Source: JAODBQ01 sp047602055
GTDB lineage: Bacteria > Actinomycetota > Acidimicrobiia > Acidimicrobiales > Ilumatobacteraceae
Direction: 5' to 3'
Assembly: GCA_047602055.1 (NCBI GenBank)
Contig: JASGIG010000001.1
Coordinates: forward strand, 3,286,001-3,350,000
DNA length: 64,000 bases
Below, piece after piece: positions 54,333-63,520 of this stretch (the first letter of the stretch is position 1; each line of letters begins with the position of its first letter). Both the position numbers and the translations under genes were made by a program. The notes under the pieces were generated by a model. It saw only the letters and a program-made list of their open reading frames with translations, was not told the DNA's origin and made no database searches.

Positions 54333-54774
54333 TCACGGCGAGCCGGAGCTGCCGCACCCCACGCCACCGTCGACGCTGCCGCCCGAGAGCCCGCCACCGC
54401 CGCCGGACGACGACGGCACCGTGGCGGTGCTGCTGAACGAGTGCATCGCCGACGCGACGGGCAACGGGTTGCCGACGTCGACCTCCGCCGGGGGCACTCG
54501 GCCGTTGACCAGCGCCCGGCCCCAGGCGCCGGCAGCGCGAGTGCGCCAGCCCACCCGCTGTGCTCGCGCAACACGCCGTGCTGCAGGCCCAGTCGACGTG
54601 CTGGCCCTCGCTGGCAACGAGGAATCGCCGGAGCGACTCGATGCAGATCGCCAGGCCTGAGCCGACGGCGCAGCGCGGCGTGGCGCGACCTGAGCATGAA
54701 CCAGTACAGCGCCATCGCCGGGCCACCGACGACGAGCACGCAGACCGTCACGGCGATCGCAGCGCGGCCGAGAG
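54333..54774 (-). pseudogene. small membrane protein gene, frame disrupted
   Basis: Coding-like codon bias shows an N-terminal transmembrane segment (AAIAVTVCVLVVGGPAMALYW) followed by LRSRHAALRR. The bias then moves to another frame (GLAICIESLRRFLVASEG) and again to a third, which ends in a Ser/Gly-rich tail and a stop at 54333. Two indels would restore one protein of about 145 residues. I do not recognise a family. It follows the CorC-like gene directly. Confidence 0.45.
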
Positions 54775-56067
54775 CTACGTTCCCGTTCCCGACGACTGCA
54801 GGGACACCCGCACCCGCTTGATCCGCCGGCCCTCGACCTCGGCGGCGGTGAACCGCCAGCCGTCGTGGACGATCGACTCGCCACGCACCGGGACGTGCTC
54901 CAGCGTGCCGAACAGGAAGCCGCCGACGGTATCCCACTCCTCGTCGGGGATGTCGAGGTCGAGCAGGTCGTTGAGATCGGAGATCGTCGTGCGCCCGGGG
55001 ACGAGCAGATCGCCGTCGGACAGCCGCTCGACCGGCGGCATCTCGGCATCATGCTCGTCGACGATCTCGCCGACCAGCTCCTCCAGGCAGTCCTCCAGCG
55101 TGATCACCCCGGCCAGCGCGCCATACTCGTCGGCCACCAGGGCGATGTGGTACTTGCCGGCCTGCATCTCGCGCATCAGCCGGCTGACCGGCTTGCCCTC
55201 GGGGACGACGTGCATCTCGTGGACGAGCTCGGTGACCGAGCGCTGGCCCCCGCCCTCGCGCTCGGCACGGAACAGGTCCTTGAGGTAGGCGACGCCGAGC
55301 ACGTCCTCCTTCTCGTCGTCGTCGTCGATCACCGGCAGGCGGCTGAAGCCGCGCTGGATGGCGATGTCGATCGCCTCGGACACGGTGTCGGCGTGGTCGA
55401 CGGTCACCAGGTCGGGGCGGGGCACCATGATCTCGCGGGCGACGGTGTCGCCGAACTCGATGATGCTCTTGACCAGCTCCATCTCCTCGGGCTCGATGAC
55501 CTCGTCGTCGGCGGCAGCCTCGACGATGCCGAGCAGCTCGGACTCGGAGACGAACGGGCCCTTCTTCAGGCCCTTGCCGCGGACGATCACGTTGGTCAGC
55601 GAGATCAGCGCGTTGGAGATCAGCTTCAGCGGCGGGAACGACACCAGCGCCAGCGTCGGGCGGGCGGCGATCAGCGCGGCGCGCTCGGAGTACAGCACCG
55701 CGTACGTCTTCGGCACCGCCTCGGCGAGCACGAAGAAGACGATGACGTTGAGGACGACGCCGACCACGACGCCGCCGGCGCCGAACAGGTTGCCGGCGAC
55801 GATCCCGGTCAGCGTGGCCTGGACGGTCTGGCAGATGTTGACGGTGAGCAGCAGCGGGTTGACCCACCGCTCCGGGTCGTCGACGAGGCGGACCAGCGCC
55901 TTGGCGGACTTCTCGCCCTTGTCGGCCAGCGACGCCGCCTTCGGCTTGGTCATCCGCGACAGGCCCATCTCGGCGACCGACAGGAAGATCAGCACGAGCA
56001 GCAGGACGAAGATGACGACGAGCATCAGCAGGTCGACGTTGGTGAAGCTGGCGGCAAGCACGCCCAT
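54775..56067 (-). CDS. CNNM/CBS-domain transporter-associated protein (HlyC/CorC family)
   Basis: A 430-residue membrane protein. Residues 1-190 form the DUF21/CNNM membrane domain with about four helices (LMLVVIFVLLLVLIFLSVAEMGLSR). Two CBS domains follow (IMVPRPDLVTVDHADTVSEAIDIA and LVADEYGALAGVITLEDCLEELVGEIVDE). The last 80 residues are the CorC_HlyC domain. The family is linked to magnesium or cobalt efflux. Its ATG shares a base with the ybeY stop. Confidence 0.88.
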   Translation of the reverse strand: MGVLAASFTNVDLLMLVVIFVLLLVLIFLSVAEMGLSRMTKPKAASLADKGEKSAKALVRLVDDPERWVNPLLLTVNICQTVQATLTGIVAGNLFGAGGVVVGVVLNVIVFFVLAEAVPKTYAVLYSERAALIAARPTLALVSFPPLKLISNALISLTNVIVRGKGLKKGPFVSESELLGIVEAAADDEVIEPEEMELVKSIIEFGDTVAREIMVPRPDLVTVDHADTVSEAIDIAIQRGFSRLPVIDDDDEKEDVLGVAYLKDLFRAEREGGGQRSVTELVHEMHVVPEGKPVSRLMREMQAGKYHIALVADEYGALAGVITLEDCLEELVGEIVDEHDAEMPPVERLSDGDLLVPGRTTISDLNDLLDLDIPDEEWDTVGGFLFGTLEHVPVRGESIVHDGWRFTAAEVEGRRIKRVRVSLQSSGTGT

Positions 56068-56663
56068 CACTCCGGTTGCTCCTGGCGGAAGCCGGCCGGA
56101 GCCGGGCCGTGCCAGTGGTGGGCCTCGAGCAGCTCCAGTTCGCGGCGGCGCATGACGGCACGCTCGTCGTCGGCCGCATGGTCGTGGCCGAGGACGTGGA
56201 GCACGCCGTGGACGACCAGCAGAGCCAGCTCGTCGTCGAGCGTGCCGGCGTGCTCGGGCGCCTGGTGCTCGGCGACGGCCGGGCAGATCACGACGTCGCC
56301 GAGCAGGATCGGCATGTCGCCGAGATCGGGCGGGGCGCGGTCGGGCCCACGGCTCGGCGACGGCGCGCTGAGCACCACATCGGCCAGCTCGGCGTCGATC
56401 GGGAACGACAGCACGTCGGTCGGCCCGGCCTTGCCCATGTGCCGCTCGTTGAGCTGGGTGATCTCCGCCTCGGTGACGAACAGCAGCGACATCTCCGCGA
56501 GGCCACGCACCCGCTCGGCGCGCAGCACGTCGAGCGCCAGCGCCTGCCAGCGGGCGAGGTCGACGGGGACGTCGTCCTGCTCGTCGGCGACGAACACGTC
56601 GGGGTCGCCCTGACCGCCGTAGCGCCGGGCCCCCGACGTCGCCGGTCTCGGCCCGTCAGCCAC
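56067..56663 (-). CDS. ybeY: endoribonuclease YbeY
   Basis: A 198-residue rRNA maturation RNase. The zinc-binding motif HGVLHVLGHDHAADDE is intact, and MSLLFVTEAEITQLNERHMGKAGPTDVLSFP is diagnostic. It trims 16S rRNA and supports 70S quality control. A GTG start overlaps the phoH stop by eight bases. The order phoH-ybeY-corC is widely conserved in actinobacteria. Confidence 0.93.
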   Translation of the reverse strand: MADGPRPATSGARRYGGQGDPDVFVADEQDDVPVDLARWQALALDVLRAERVRGLAEMSLLFVTEAEITQLNERHMGKAGPTDVLSFPIDAELADVVLSAPSPSRGPDRAPPDLGDMPILLGDVVICPAVAEHQAPEHAGTLDDELALLVVHGVLHVLGHDHAADDERAVMRRRELELLEAHHWHGPAPAGFRQEQPE

Positions 56664-57663
56664 GGCGGCGGGCGTCCCCGCTCGCGCCAGGCTCCAGGCG
56701 ACGTTCCAGATCGGCCTGGTCGCCGCGCTCGTAGGCGGCGACGATGTCGGCGACGATCTTGTGGCGCACCACGTCGCCGGCGCCGAGGTGGACGAACGCC
56801 AGCCCGTCGATCCCCGACAGCGTGCGCTCCAGGCCGACCAGACCGCTGCGCCCGTCGGGCACGTCGACCTGGGTGGTGTCGCCGGTGACGACGACCTTCG
56901 AGCCGAAGCCGATGCGCGTCAGGAACATCTTCATCTGCTCCGGCGTGGCGTTCTGCGCCTCGTCGAGGATGATGAAGCTGCTGTTCAGCGTGCGGCCACG
57001 CATGAACGCCAGCGGGGCGACCTCGACCATCTGCCGCTCCAGCAGGCGCTGGGCGCCCTCCGGCTCGACCATGTCGTGCAGCGCGTCGTACAGCGGGCGC
57101 AGGTACGGGTCGATCTTGGCCATCAGGTCGCCGGGCAGGAAGCCGAGCCGCTCCCCCGCCTCGACGGCCGGGCGGGTGAGGATGATCCGCTGCACCTGCT
57201 TGCGCTGCAGCGCCTGCACGGCCATCGCCACGGCGAGCCAGCTCTTGCCGGTGCCGGCCGGGCCGAGGCCGAACGTGATGACGTTCTCGCGGATCGAGTC
57301 GATGTACCGCTTCTGGCCGGCGGTCTTCGGGCGCACCGGCTTGCCCCTGGCGCCGCGCATGATGTCGTCGGTCAGCACGCTGCTGGGACGCTCGTCGGCG
57401 CGGACCATGTCGATCGAGCGGCGCACCGCCGATTCGTCGAGGTCCTGGCCGCGCTGCAACAGCACCACCAGCTCCTCGATGAGCCGGGCGACGACGTCGG
57501 ACTGCGGCCCGTCGACGGCCACCTCGTTGCCGCGCACCGCGACGGACACGTCCGGGAACGCCGCCTCGATCTGGCGAAGGTTGGCGTCGCGCTGGCCGAG
57601 CAGCGCCGCCATGAGGTGCCCACCGGGGACGACCACGGTGTGCATCCTGGCGAGTGACGTCAT
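56656..57663 (-). CDS. phoH: PhoH-like ATPase
   Basis: A 335-residue PhoH family ATPase. Walker A is GLGPAGTGKSWLAVA, then ILTRPAVEAGERLGFLPGD, and Walker B is FIILDEAQNATPEQMKMFLTR. An N-terminal KH-like region of about 90 residues is present, as in PhoL-type proteins. It is thought to act on RNA together with YbeY. It starts the phoH-ybeY-corC operon. Confidence 0.93.
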   Translation of the reverse strand: MTSLARMHTVVVPGGHLMAALLGQRDANLRQIEAAFPDVSVAVRGNEVAVDGPQSDVVARLIEELVVLLQRGQDLDESAVRRSIDMVRADERPSSVLTDDIMRGARGKPVRPKTAGQKRYIDSIRENVITFGLGPAGTGKSWLAVAMAVQALQRKQVQRIILTRPAVEAGERLGFLPGDLMAKIDPYLRPLYDALHDMVEPEGAQRLLERQMVEVAPLAFMRGRTLNSSFIILDEAQNATPEQMKMFLTRIGFGSKVVVTGDTTQVDVPDGRSGLVGLERTLSGIDGLAFVHLGAGDVVRHKIVADIVAAYERGDQADLERRLEPGASGDARRRG

Positions 57664-57786
57664 CGGATCTCGACTGGCAGAGCTGACATTCGGTCCAACG
57701 GTAGCGACTCACCGTGCCGCCCGGTGACGGTTTGGGACGTTCGACCCTGCTGCCCGATCCGAGGACGCGAGCGCGCCCATGCGACG

Positions 57787-59073
57787 ATGCCGCGCATGGA
57801 CTTCGAGATCCCTCAGGACATCGCCGACCTGCTCGCTCAGCTCGACGACTTCATCGAGACGACGATCAAGCCGCTGGAGGCGCAGGACGACAACATCCGC
57901 TTCTTCGACCACCGCCGCGAGGACGCCCGCACCGACTGGGACCGCGGCGGCCTGCCGAACGAGGAATGGGAGCAATTGCTCCACCAGGTCAAGCGCCTCG
58001 CCGACGAGGCCGGCTTCTACCGCTGGCCGTTCCCCAAGGAGTACGGCGGCAGCGACGGCAACAACCTCGGGATGGCGATCATCCGCGAGCACCTCGCGGC
58101 CAAGGGCCTCGGCCTGCACAACGACCTGCAGAACGAGCACTCGATCGTCGGCAACCAGGTCGGCCTGCTGCTGATGATCAACTACGGCACCGAGGAGCAG
58201 AAGGCCGAGTGGGTCGACGACCTCGTCCACGGCCGCAAGGGCTTCGCCTTCGGGATCACCGAGCCGCAGCACGGCTCCGACGCCACCTGGATGGAGACCC
58301 ACGCCGAACGCGACGGCGACGAGTGGATCATCAACGGCGAGAAGACGTGGAACACCGGGATCCACAAGGCCCAGTACGACATGATCATGGCCCGCACGTC
58401 CGGCAAGCCCGGCGACGGGGACGGGATCACCGCGTTCCTCACCCCCGTCGACGCCGAGGGCTTCAAGGTCGAGGAGTACCTGTGGACGTTCAACATGCCG
58501 ACCGACCACGCCCACGTGTCGTTCACCAACATCCGGGTGCCGAACAGCGCGATCTTCGGCGGCGAGGGCAAGGGCCTGCAGATCGTCCAGCACTTCTTCA
58601 ACGAGAACCGCATCCGCCAGGCGGCGTCGTCGCTCGGCGCCGCCCAGTTCTGCGTGAACGAGTCGGTGAAGTACGCGATGGAGCGCAAGCCGTTCGGTAA
58701 GGCGCTGTCGACGAACCAGGGCATCCAGTTCCCGCTCGTCGAGCTGCAGACCCAGTGCGACATGCTCCGCGCCCTGATCCACAAGACCGCGTGGCAGATG
58801 GACACCTACGGCGCGTTCTCGGCGTCGCGCCAGGTGTCGCAGTGCAACTACTGGGCGAACCGGCTGTGCTGCGAGGCCGCCGACCGGGCGATGCAGGTGC
58901 ACGGCGGCATGGGCTACAGCCGTCACAAGCCGTTCGAGCACATCTACCGCCACCACCGCCGCTACCGGATCACCGAGGGCGCCGAGGAGATCCAGATGCG
59001 CCGCGTCGCCGGCTACCTGTTCGGCTACATGAAGCAGGACGCGCCGAAGGGCGTCGCCTCCGTCAAGGGGTAG
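57787..59073 (+). CDS. acyl-CoA dehydrogenase
   Basis: A 428-residue FAD-dependent dehydrogenase. N-terminal helices are followed by FAFGITEPQHGSDATWMETHAERDGDEWIINGEKTWNTG, the flavin-binding beta domain, and the C-terminal helices with MQVHGGMGYSRHKPFEHIYRHHRRYRITEGAEEIQMRRVAGYL. The catalytic acid expected in the C-terminal part lies in ITEGAEEIQ. Two nearby ATG codons (57787 and 57796) could both serve as start. The gene stands alone. Confidence 0.88.
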   Translation: MPRMDFEIPQDIADLLAQLDDFIETTIKPLEAQDDNIRFFDHRREDARTDWDRGGLPNEEWEQLLHQVKRLADEAGFYRWPFPKEYGGSDGNNLGMAIIREHLAAKGLGLHNDLQNEHSIVGNQVGLLLMINYGTEEQKAEWVDDLVHGRKGFAFGITEPQHGSDATWMETHAERDGDEWIINGEKTWNTGIHKAQYDMIMARTSGKPGDGDGITAFLTPVDAEGFKVEEYLWTFNMPTDHAHVSFTNIRVPNSAIFGGEGKGLQIVQHFFNENRIRQAASSLGAAQFCVNESVKYAMERKPFGKALSTNQGIQFPLVELQTQCDMLRALIHKTAWQMDTYGAFSASRQVSQCNYWANRLCCEAADRAMQVHGGMGYSRHKPFEHIYRHHRRYRITEGAEEIQMRRVAGYLFGYMKQDAPKGVASVKG

Positions 59074-59086
59074 CCGGCGAGGGGTC

Positions 59087-59704
59087 TCAGCTCGGGCAGG
59101 GTGTGCGTGCTGAGGCCATGAACGAGCAGAAGTCGGCGCGCGAGACCTGCCAGGTGCCATCGGCCGTCTCGACGATCGGGCCGGTCAGATCCTTGTAGGC
59201 CGCTGCCGGGCCGAACATCACGTCGTAGGTCACCGTCGCGGTGTCGCCGTCGATGCTCACAGCGCTGGGCACGAGCGAGATGCCGCCCATCGCCGAGCCG
59301 GCGGAGGCGTAGGCCTCGATCGTCGTCTTCAGCGCGTCGGCGTCGGCGAGGTGCGGTGCCTTCTGCTCGAACGGCGCGTCGGAGTCGTAGACGAGGGCGA
59401 ACGCGTCGGCGGCGGCCTGCTGATCCGGATCGGCGAACGTCGGCGTCGAACCGGCGGCGGTCGTCGTGGACCCGGCGGTCGTGGTGGCAGCAGCGCCGGT
59501 CGTCGTCGCCTTCACCGTCGTCGTGGCCTTCACCGTCGTCGTGGATGCGGCGGCCGTCGTCGCCGCGGCCGTGCTCGGCGCGGCAGTCGTCGACGCCGCC
59601 GTGGTCGGGGCAGCGGTGGTCGACGCCGCCTTGCCGTCGCTGCCGCACGCCGCGGCCAGCGGGACGAGGGCGACGGCCAGCAGGGCCAGGGCGGTGCGCT
59701 TCAT
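59087..59704 (-). CDS. hypothetical lipoprotein, Thr/Ala-rich
   Basis: A 205-residue secreted lipoprotein with lipobox LAAACG. Residues 25-90 are almost only Ala, Thr and Ser (repeated VKATTTVKATT). The C-terminal 110 residues (DPDQQAAADAFALVYDSDAPFEQKAPHLADADALK, then a beta-rich part) are a compact domain like those of actinobacterial low-molecular-weight antigen-type lipoproteins. The function is unknown. It follows the heme-binding protein gene by 14 bases and may share its transcript. Confidence 0.75.
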   Translation of the reverse strand: MKRTALALLAVALVPLAAACGSDGKAASTTAAPTTAASTTAAPSTAAATTAAASTTTVKATTTVKATTTGAAATTTAGSTTTAAGSTPTFADPDQQAAADAFALVYDSDAPFEQKAPHLADADALKTTIEAYASAGSAMGGISLVPSAVSIDGDTATVTYDVMFGPAAAYKDLTGPIVETADGTWQVSRADFCSFMASARTPCPS

Positions 59705-59718
59705 CGGGTGGTGCTCCT

Positions 59719-60681
59719 TCAGGTGGTGGGGGTGGACGTCGCCGCGCCGGGTTCGTGGAGCGCGGTGACGAGGTCGTCGAGCAGCTGGCCGACGCGCGGC
59801 CCGATGCCGAACAGGTACTGGTCCTCGTAGGCCAGGACGCGACCGTTGCGCACCGCCGACGTCTGCGCCAGCGAGGCCACGGCGGCGAGCCCTTCCAGCC
59901 CACCGACGGACTCCAGACCGGTGGTGCTGACGAGGATGACGTCGGGGTCGGCGCGGATCATCGCCTCGGCGGTGATGTCGGCGTAGTCGTCGACGCCCAG
60001 GCTGGTGCCGACGTCGATGCCGCCGGCGGCATCGATCACCGAGTCGATCCCGCTGCCCTTGCCGAACACGAGCTGGGTCTGCCCGCCGCGCAGGTACAGG
60101 GCGGCGACCTTCGGATGGTCGGCGAACGTGGCGGCACGCGCCGTCGCCGCGTCGATCTCGGTGCGCATCGTCGCCGCCAGCGCCTCGCCGCGCTCGGGCA
60201 CGCCGAGCGCCGCGGCGACCTGTTCGACCTTGTCGATCGCCCCGTCGACGGTCGGCGGCGGGGTGATGACCACGACGGGGATGCCGAGGCGGCGCAGCTC
60301 GTCGAGCACCTCGGGCGGACCGGCGAGATCGGTGGCGAGTACGAGGGTGGGCTCGAACGCGGCGATCGGCTCGGCGCTCAGCGCCCGCTGATAGCCGATC
60401 TGCGGCAGGGCGTCGGCCTCGGGCGGGTACGTCGCCGACAGGTCGGTGGCGACCACGTGGTCGCCCATGCCGAGGGCGAAGGCCACCTCGGCGAGATCAC
60501 CGTCGACGGGGATCACCCGATCGGCGGACGTGATCGTCACCGTGCGTCCGGTGCCGTCGGTGACGGTGATCGGCGCGGTGGTCGTCGCTGCCGCCGTGCC
60601 GTTCCCCGACGACGAGCCGCCACAGGCCGCCAGCAGCACGCTGGCCACCAGCACGGCGGCGCATCGTCCGGCACGTTCCAT
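59719..60681 (-). CDS. heme ABC transporter substrate-binding lipoprotein (HmuT-like)
   Basis: A 320-residue type III binding lipoprotein with lipobox LLAACG. Conserved parts are VTVTDGTGRTVTI, RVIPVDGDLAEVAFALGMGDHVVATD, SYPPEA-like TYPPEADALPQIGYQRALSAEPI, and the C-terminal GPRVGQLLDDLVTALH. These match HmuT/PhuT heme-binding proteins. No permease or ATPase follows. A DtxR/IdeR-like operator precedes the start, consistent with iron control. Confidence 0.83.
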   Translation of the reverse strand: MERAGRCAAVLVASVLLAACGGSSSGNGTAAATTTAPITVTDGTGRTVTITSADRVIPVDGDLAEVAFALGMGDHVVATDLSATYPPEADALPQIGYQRALSAEPIAAFEPTLVLATDLAGPPEVLDELRRLGIPVVVITPPPTVDGAIDKVEQVAAALGVPERGEALAATMRTEIDAATARAATFADHPKVAALYLRGGQTQLVFGKGSGIDSVIDAAGGIDVGTSLGVDDYADITAEAMIRADPDVILVSTTGLESVGGLEGLAAVASLAQTSAVRNGRVLAYEDQYLFGIGPRVGQLLDDLVTALHEPGAATSTPTT

Positions 60682-60692
60682 CGACCCAGAGA

Positions 60693-60706
60693 TTAGGCTT
60701 ACCTAA
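60693..60706. promoter_or_regulatory. putative DtxR/IdeR iron box
   Basis: TTAGGCTTACCTAA, 11 bases before the heme-binding protein's start, matches the inverted-repeat core of DtxR/IdeR operators (TTAGGTTAGCCTAA) with two internal differences. Its position would block transcription when iron is plentiful. Confidence 0.7.
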
Positions 60707-60878
60707 CACACTGGTCAAAGCATGCTGTCAGCAAGGGGACGGCAAGGACGACATCGGAAGAAGGATGGAATCTCCAACAATCAGCCCGATGGGATTTCGA
60801 CAAGACCGACGTTTGCCCTAGAGTAGTGCTCACCGCGACCGGGGGTCGTGGTCATCGTGGGGATGAGAGGGGTCGCCG

Positions 60879-61196
60879 ATGGCGCTCGTGGTTGGAATCG
60901 AGTTTCCCGTCCGCCTGGCCGGCGAGGATCTCGCGTGGATGGACGCAGCGGCCTGCAAGGGCCTGACCCATCTCTTCTTCGCCGCCAGCGGCGAGCGCCC
61001 CGAGCACAGGCGACCGCGTGAGGCCAAGGCCGCGGCGATCTGCCGCACGTGCACGGTCGGCGCGGAGTGCAAGGAGTTCGCCCGTGTCAACCACGAGTAC
61101 GGCTTCTGGGGCGGCGAGAGCGAGGACGAGCGCCACAACGCCGGCTACCGCCTCAACGCCCCGATCGGCGTCGTCCCCAAGCGCCAAGCCGGCTGA
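60879..61196 (+). CDS. WhiB-family iron-sulfur regulator
   Basis: A 105-residue WhiB-like protein. The four cluster cysteines are at residues 26 (AACKG), 55 and 58 (ICRTCTVG) and 64 (AECKE). The G(V/I)WGG-type turn appears as YGFWGGES at about 74-81, followed by the basic DER..AGYR region. WhiB proteins bind a [4Fe-4S] cluster and usually the sigma factor. The Phe in YGFWGG is a mild variation. A GAGAGGGG ribosome site precedes the ATG. Confidence 0.93.
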   Translation: MALVVGIEFPVRLAGEDLAWMDAAACKGLTHLFFAASGERPEHRRPREAKAAAICRTCTVGAECKEFARVNHEYGFWGGESEDERHNAGYRLNAPIGVVPKRQAG

Positions 61197-61230
61197 GGGC
61201 TTCCCCGGCGATCCCGCTTACGCTCCGGCG

Positions 61231-62142
61231 GTGACCTTCGCCACGCCACTGACCATCACCGGCCCGTTCCGCTCTCCGGCGCAGATGCTCGCCGACCAGG
61301 AGTACGACGGCCACGCCGGCGTCCACGACGAGGCCACCGCGTCGTCGCTCGGCCTCGCCGGTGCACCGATCGAGGGCTGCACCCACTTCAGCCAGTTCGA
61401 CCCGCTGGGCTTCGAGCTGTGGGGGCCGGCCTGGTTCGAGCATGGCTGCATCAGCGCCCACTTCCGCACGATGGTGGTCGAGGGCGAGGAGGTCCAGGCG
61501 TCGGCCACCACGACCGGTCCGGGCATCGCCCGGATCGAGGCGCACAAGGCCGACGGCGCGCCGGTACTGGAGGGCACGATCTCGATCGGGCCGGAACATC
61601 CCGAGACCGCGCTCGACACCCGCTGCGCCGCGCAGGGCGACCCCGGTGAGCTGTTCGTCGTCGACACGCTGGAGATCGGGGCGACGAACACCGACGGGCC
61701 GGTGGTGCTCGATCACACCGGCCGCAACGGCAGCAGCTACCCGTTCTCCCTCGACGAGAAGCTCGCCAGGATCACCGAGCCGAGCCCGTGGTACACGGCT
61801 GCGGGCGCGGCGTCGTCGCCGTGGGGCCGCGAGGTCGTGCCGATGGAGATGATCAGCGTGCTGGCCAACAAGGTGCAGCGCGGCTTCGCCGTGCGCGGCC
61901 CGGCACTCGGTCTGTTCCTCGACCTGGAGATCCGCCTCGTCGACGGCCCCGTGTTCGTCGACCAGCCGTACCTGCTGCGCCGCGAGATCATCGGGCTCAG
62001 CCAGAGCAAGCGCACCGAGTCGTACTGGACCCGCACCGAGCTGGTCGAGCCCGACACCGAGAAGGTCGCGGCCGTCGTGCTGCTGCACTCCGGCGTGTTC
62101 AAGGAGAGCTACGCCGGCTACCCGAAGGACCGCCTGCGCTGA
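61231..62142 (+). CDS. protein of unknown function, possibly hotdog-fold
   Basis: A 303-residue cytoplasmic protein beginning with GTG. The N-terminal part has GPFRSPAQMLADQEYDGHAG and IEGCTHFSQFDPLGFELWG, and the C-terminal part SYPFSLDEKLARITEPSPWYTAAG and LLRREIIGLSQSKRTESYWTR. The GHAGVHD...GAPIEGCTHFSQF layout recalls double-hotdog acyl-CoA-handling proteins, but no catalytic motif is clear. It starts 34 bases after whiB and may be co-transcribed. Confidence 0.55.
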   Translation: MTFATPLTITGPFRSPAQMLADQEYDGHAGVHDEATASSLGLAGAPIEGCTHFSQFDPLGFELWGPAWFEHGCISAHFRTMVVEGEEVQASATTTGPGIARIEAHKADGAPVLEGTISIGPEHPETALDTRCAAQGDPGELFVVDTLEIGATNTDGPVVLDHTGRNGSSYPFSLDEKLARITEPSPWYTAAGAASSPWGREVVPMEMISVLANKVQRGFAVRGPALGLFLDLEIRLVDGPVFVDQPYLLRREIIGLSQSKRTESYWTRTELVEPDTEKVAAVVLLHSGVFKESYAGYPKDRLR

Positions 62143-62344
62143 CCTTCCGGAGTGCGCCGGCACCTGGGACCGGTTGAAACGGAGGTGCTCGGCGTACCGC
62201 CGGAACCACCGCGACGGCGGCGGCTCCGGCGGGTAGACGGCGCCCCGCCGATCGCGGTCCACCCGGGGCGAGTCGGACTCCGGTGAATCGCGCGACCATG
62301 CCGTGGAAACGGTGGCGGTCGGACACCGCTCGACAGGAGGACCG

Positions 62345-63499
62345 ATGGCGCGCAGAACCGAGCAGCAAGGTGGTGGAGGGGACGCACTCGGGAGTGCTGC
62401 CGCCGTCGCCCTGCTGGCCACGGCGGCGTTGGAGGCCCGGCGGCTCAGCGCCGGCGGCGAACGCCAGCAGCGCCCGGAGGAGGTCGACGTCGAGGTGTTC
62501 GCCGCCGACAGCGACGTCGCCGCGGTCGGCTCGCAGCGGGGGCTGAAGGGCACGATCGACGCGTTCCAGGCGGGCCGTCCATACCTCGCCTTCCCCGTCG
62601 GCGTGATCCGCAAGTTCGGTGACGACCGCAGCGGGCGGCTGGCCGCGGTCATCTCCTACTACAGCTTCTTCTCGCTGTTCCCGGCTCTCCTCGCGCTGAC
62701 CACGATCCTCGGCTTCGTCCTCGAGGGCAACAAGGACCTCGCCGACGACATCCGCAACTCGGCGCTGGCCCAGTTCCCCGTCATCGGCAGCGAGCTCGGC
62801 ACGTCGGGGACACTGCTGACCGGCAGCACGTTCGCGCTCGTCGTCGGCATCGCCGGCGCGATCTGGGCGGGAATGGGCGCCGCCCAGGCCAGCCAGGACG
62901 CGATGAACACGATCTGGAACGTGCCGCGCCCCGAGCAGCCGGGATTCGCGCCCAAGCGGCTGCGATCGCTGGCGGTGCTGGTCGTCATCGCCCTGCTGTT
63001 CGCGGCGAATGCCGTGCTGCCCGACCTGACCGGGGCGCGCACGGCCGGACCCGTCAGCGTGATCGTGCTGCCGATCGCCTCGGTGATCGTCGACGCGGTG
63101 ATCTTCGCGTTCGTGTTCCGGCTGCTGACCGCCCGACCGCTGTCGTGGCGAGACGTGTGGATCGGTGCCGTGGTCGCCGCCGCCGGCTATGTCCTGCTGC
63201 AGAACGTCGGCACGCTGTACATCAATCACGTTCTCAAGGGCGCGGCGAACGTGTACGGGACGTTCGCGACCGTGATCGGGCTGCTGACGTGGATGTTCCT
63301 CCTCGGCCAGTGGGTGATCCTGGCTGCGACGATCAACGTCGTGCGCACGCTGCGGCTGTGGCCACGCAGCCTGTTTCGCCCGCCGCTCACGCGAGCCGAC
63401 CGCCGCAGCCAGCGCGGCAAGCTGGACGAGGCCAAGCTCACCGAGCACGTCGAGGTCGACGTCGAGTTCACCCCGCCAGCGCCGAGCGCGGCCGGCTGA
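62345..63499 (+). CDS. YihY/BrkB family membrane protein
   Basis: A 384-residue protein. After about 90 hydrophilic residues come six transmembrane helices, with the family's marks AAVISYYSFFSLFPALLALTTILGFVL, SQDAMNTIWNVP, and VYGTFATVIGLLTWMFLLGQWVILAATINVV. The family was once called RNase BN but is now viewed as a membrane protein of unknown role. A charged tail of about 45 residues ends the protein. Confidence 0.87.
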   Translation: MARRTEQQGGGGDALGSAAAVALLATAALEARRLSAGGERQQRPEEVDVEVFAADSDVAAVGSQRGLKGTIDAFQAGRPYLAFPVGVIRKFGDDRSGRLAAVISYYSFFSLFPALLALTTILGFVLEGNKDLADDIRNSALAQFPVIGSELGTSGTLLTGSTFALVVGIAGAIWAGMGAAQASQDAMNTIWNVPRPEQPGFAPKRLRSLAVLVVIALLFAANAVLPDLTGARTAGPVSVIVLPIASVIVDAVIFAFVFRLLTARPLSWRDVWIGAVVAAAGYVLLQNVGTLYINHVLKGAANVYGTFATVIGLLTWMFLLGQWVILAATINVVRTLRLWPRSLFRPPLTRADRRSQRGKLDEAKLTEHVEVDVEFTPPAPSAAG

Positions 63500-63520
63500 C
63501 GGACGTCGCCGCCCAGCCGG

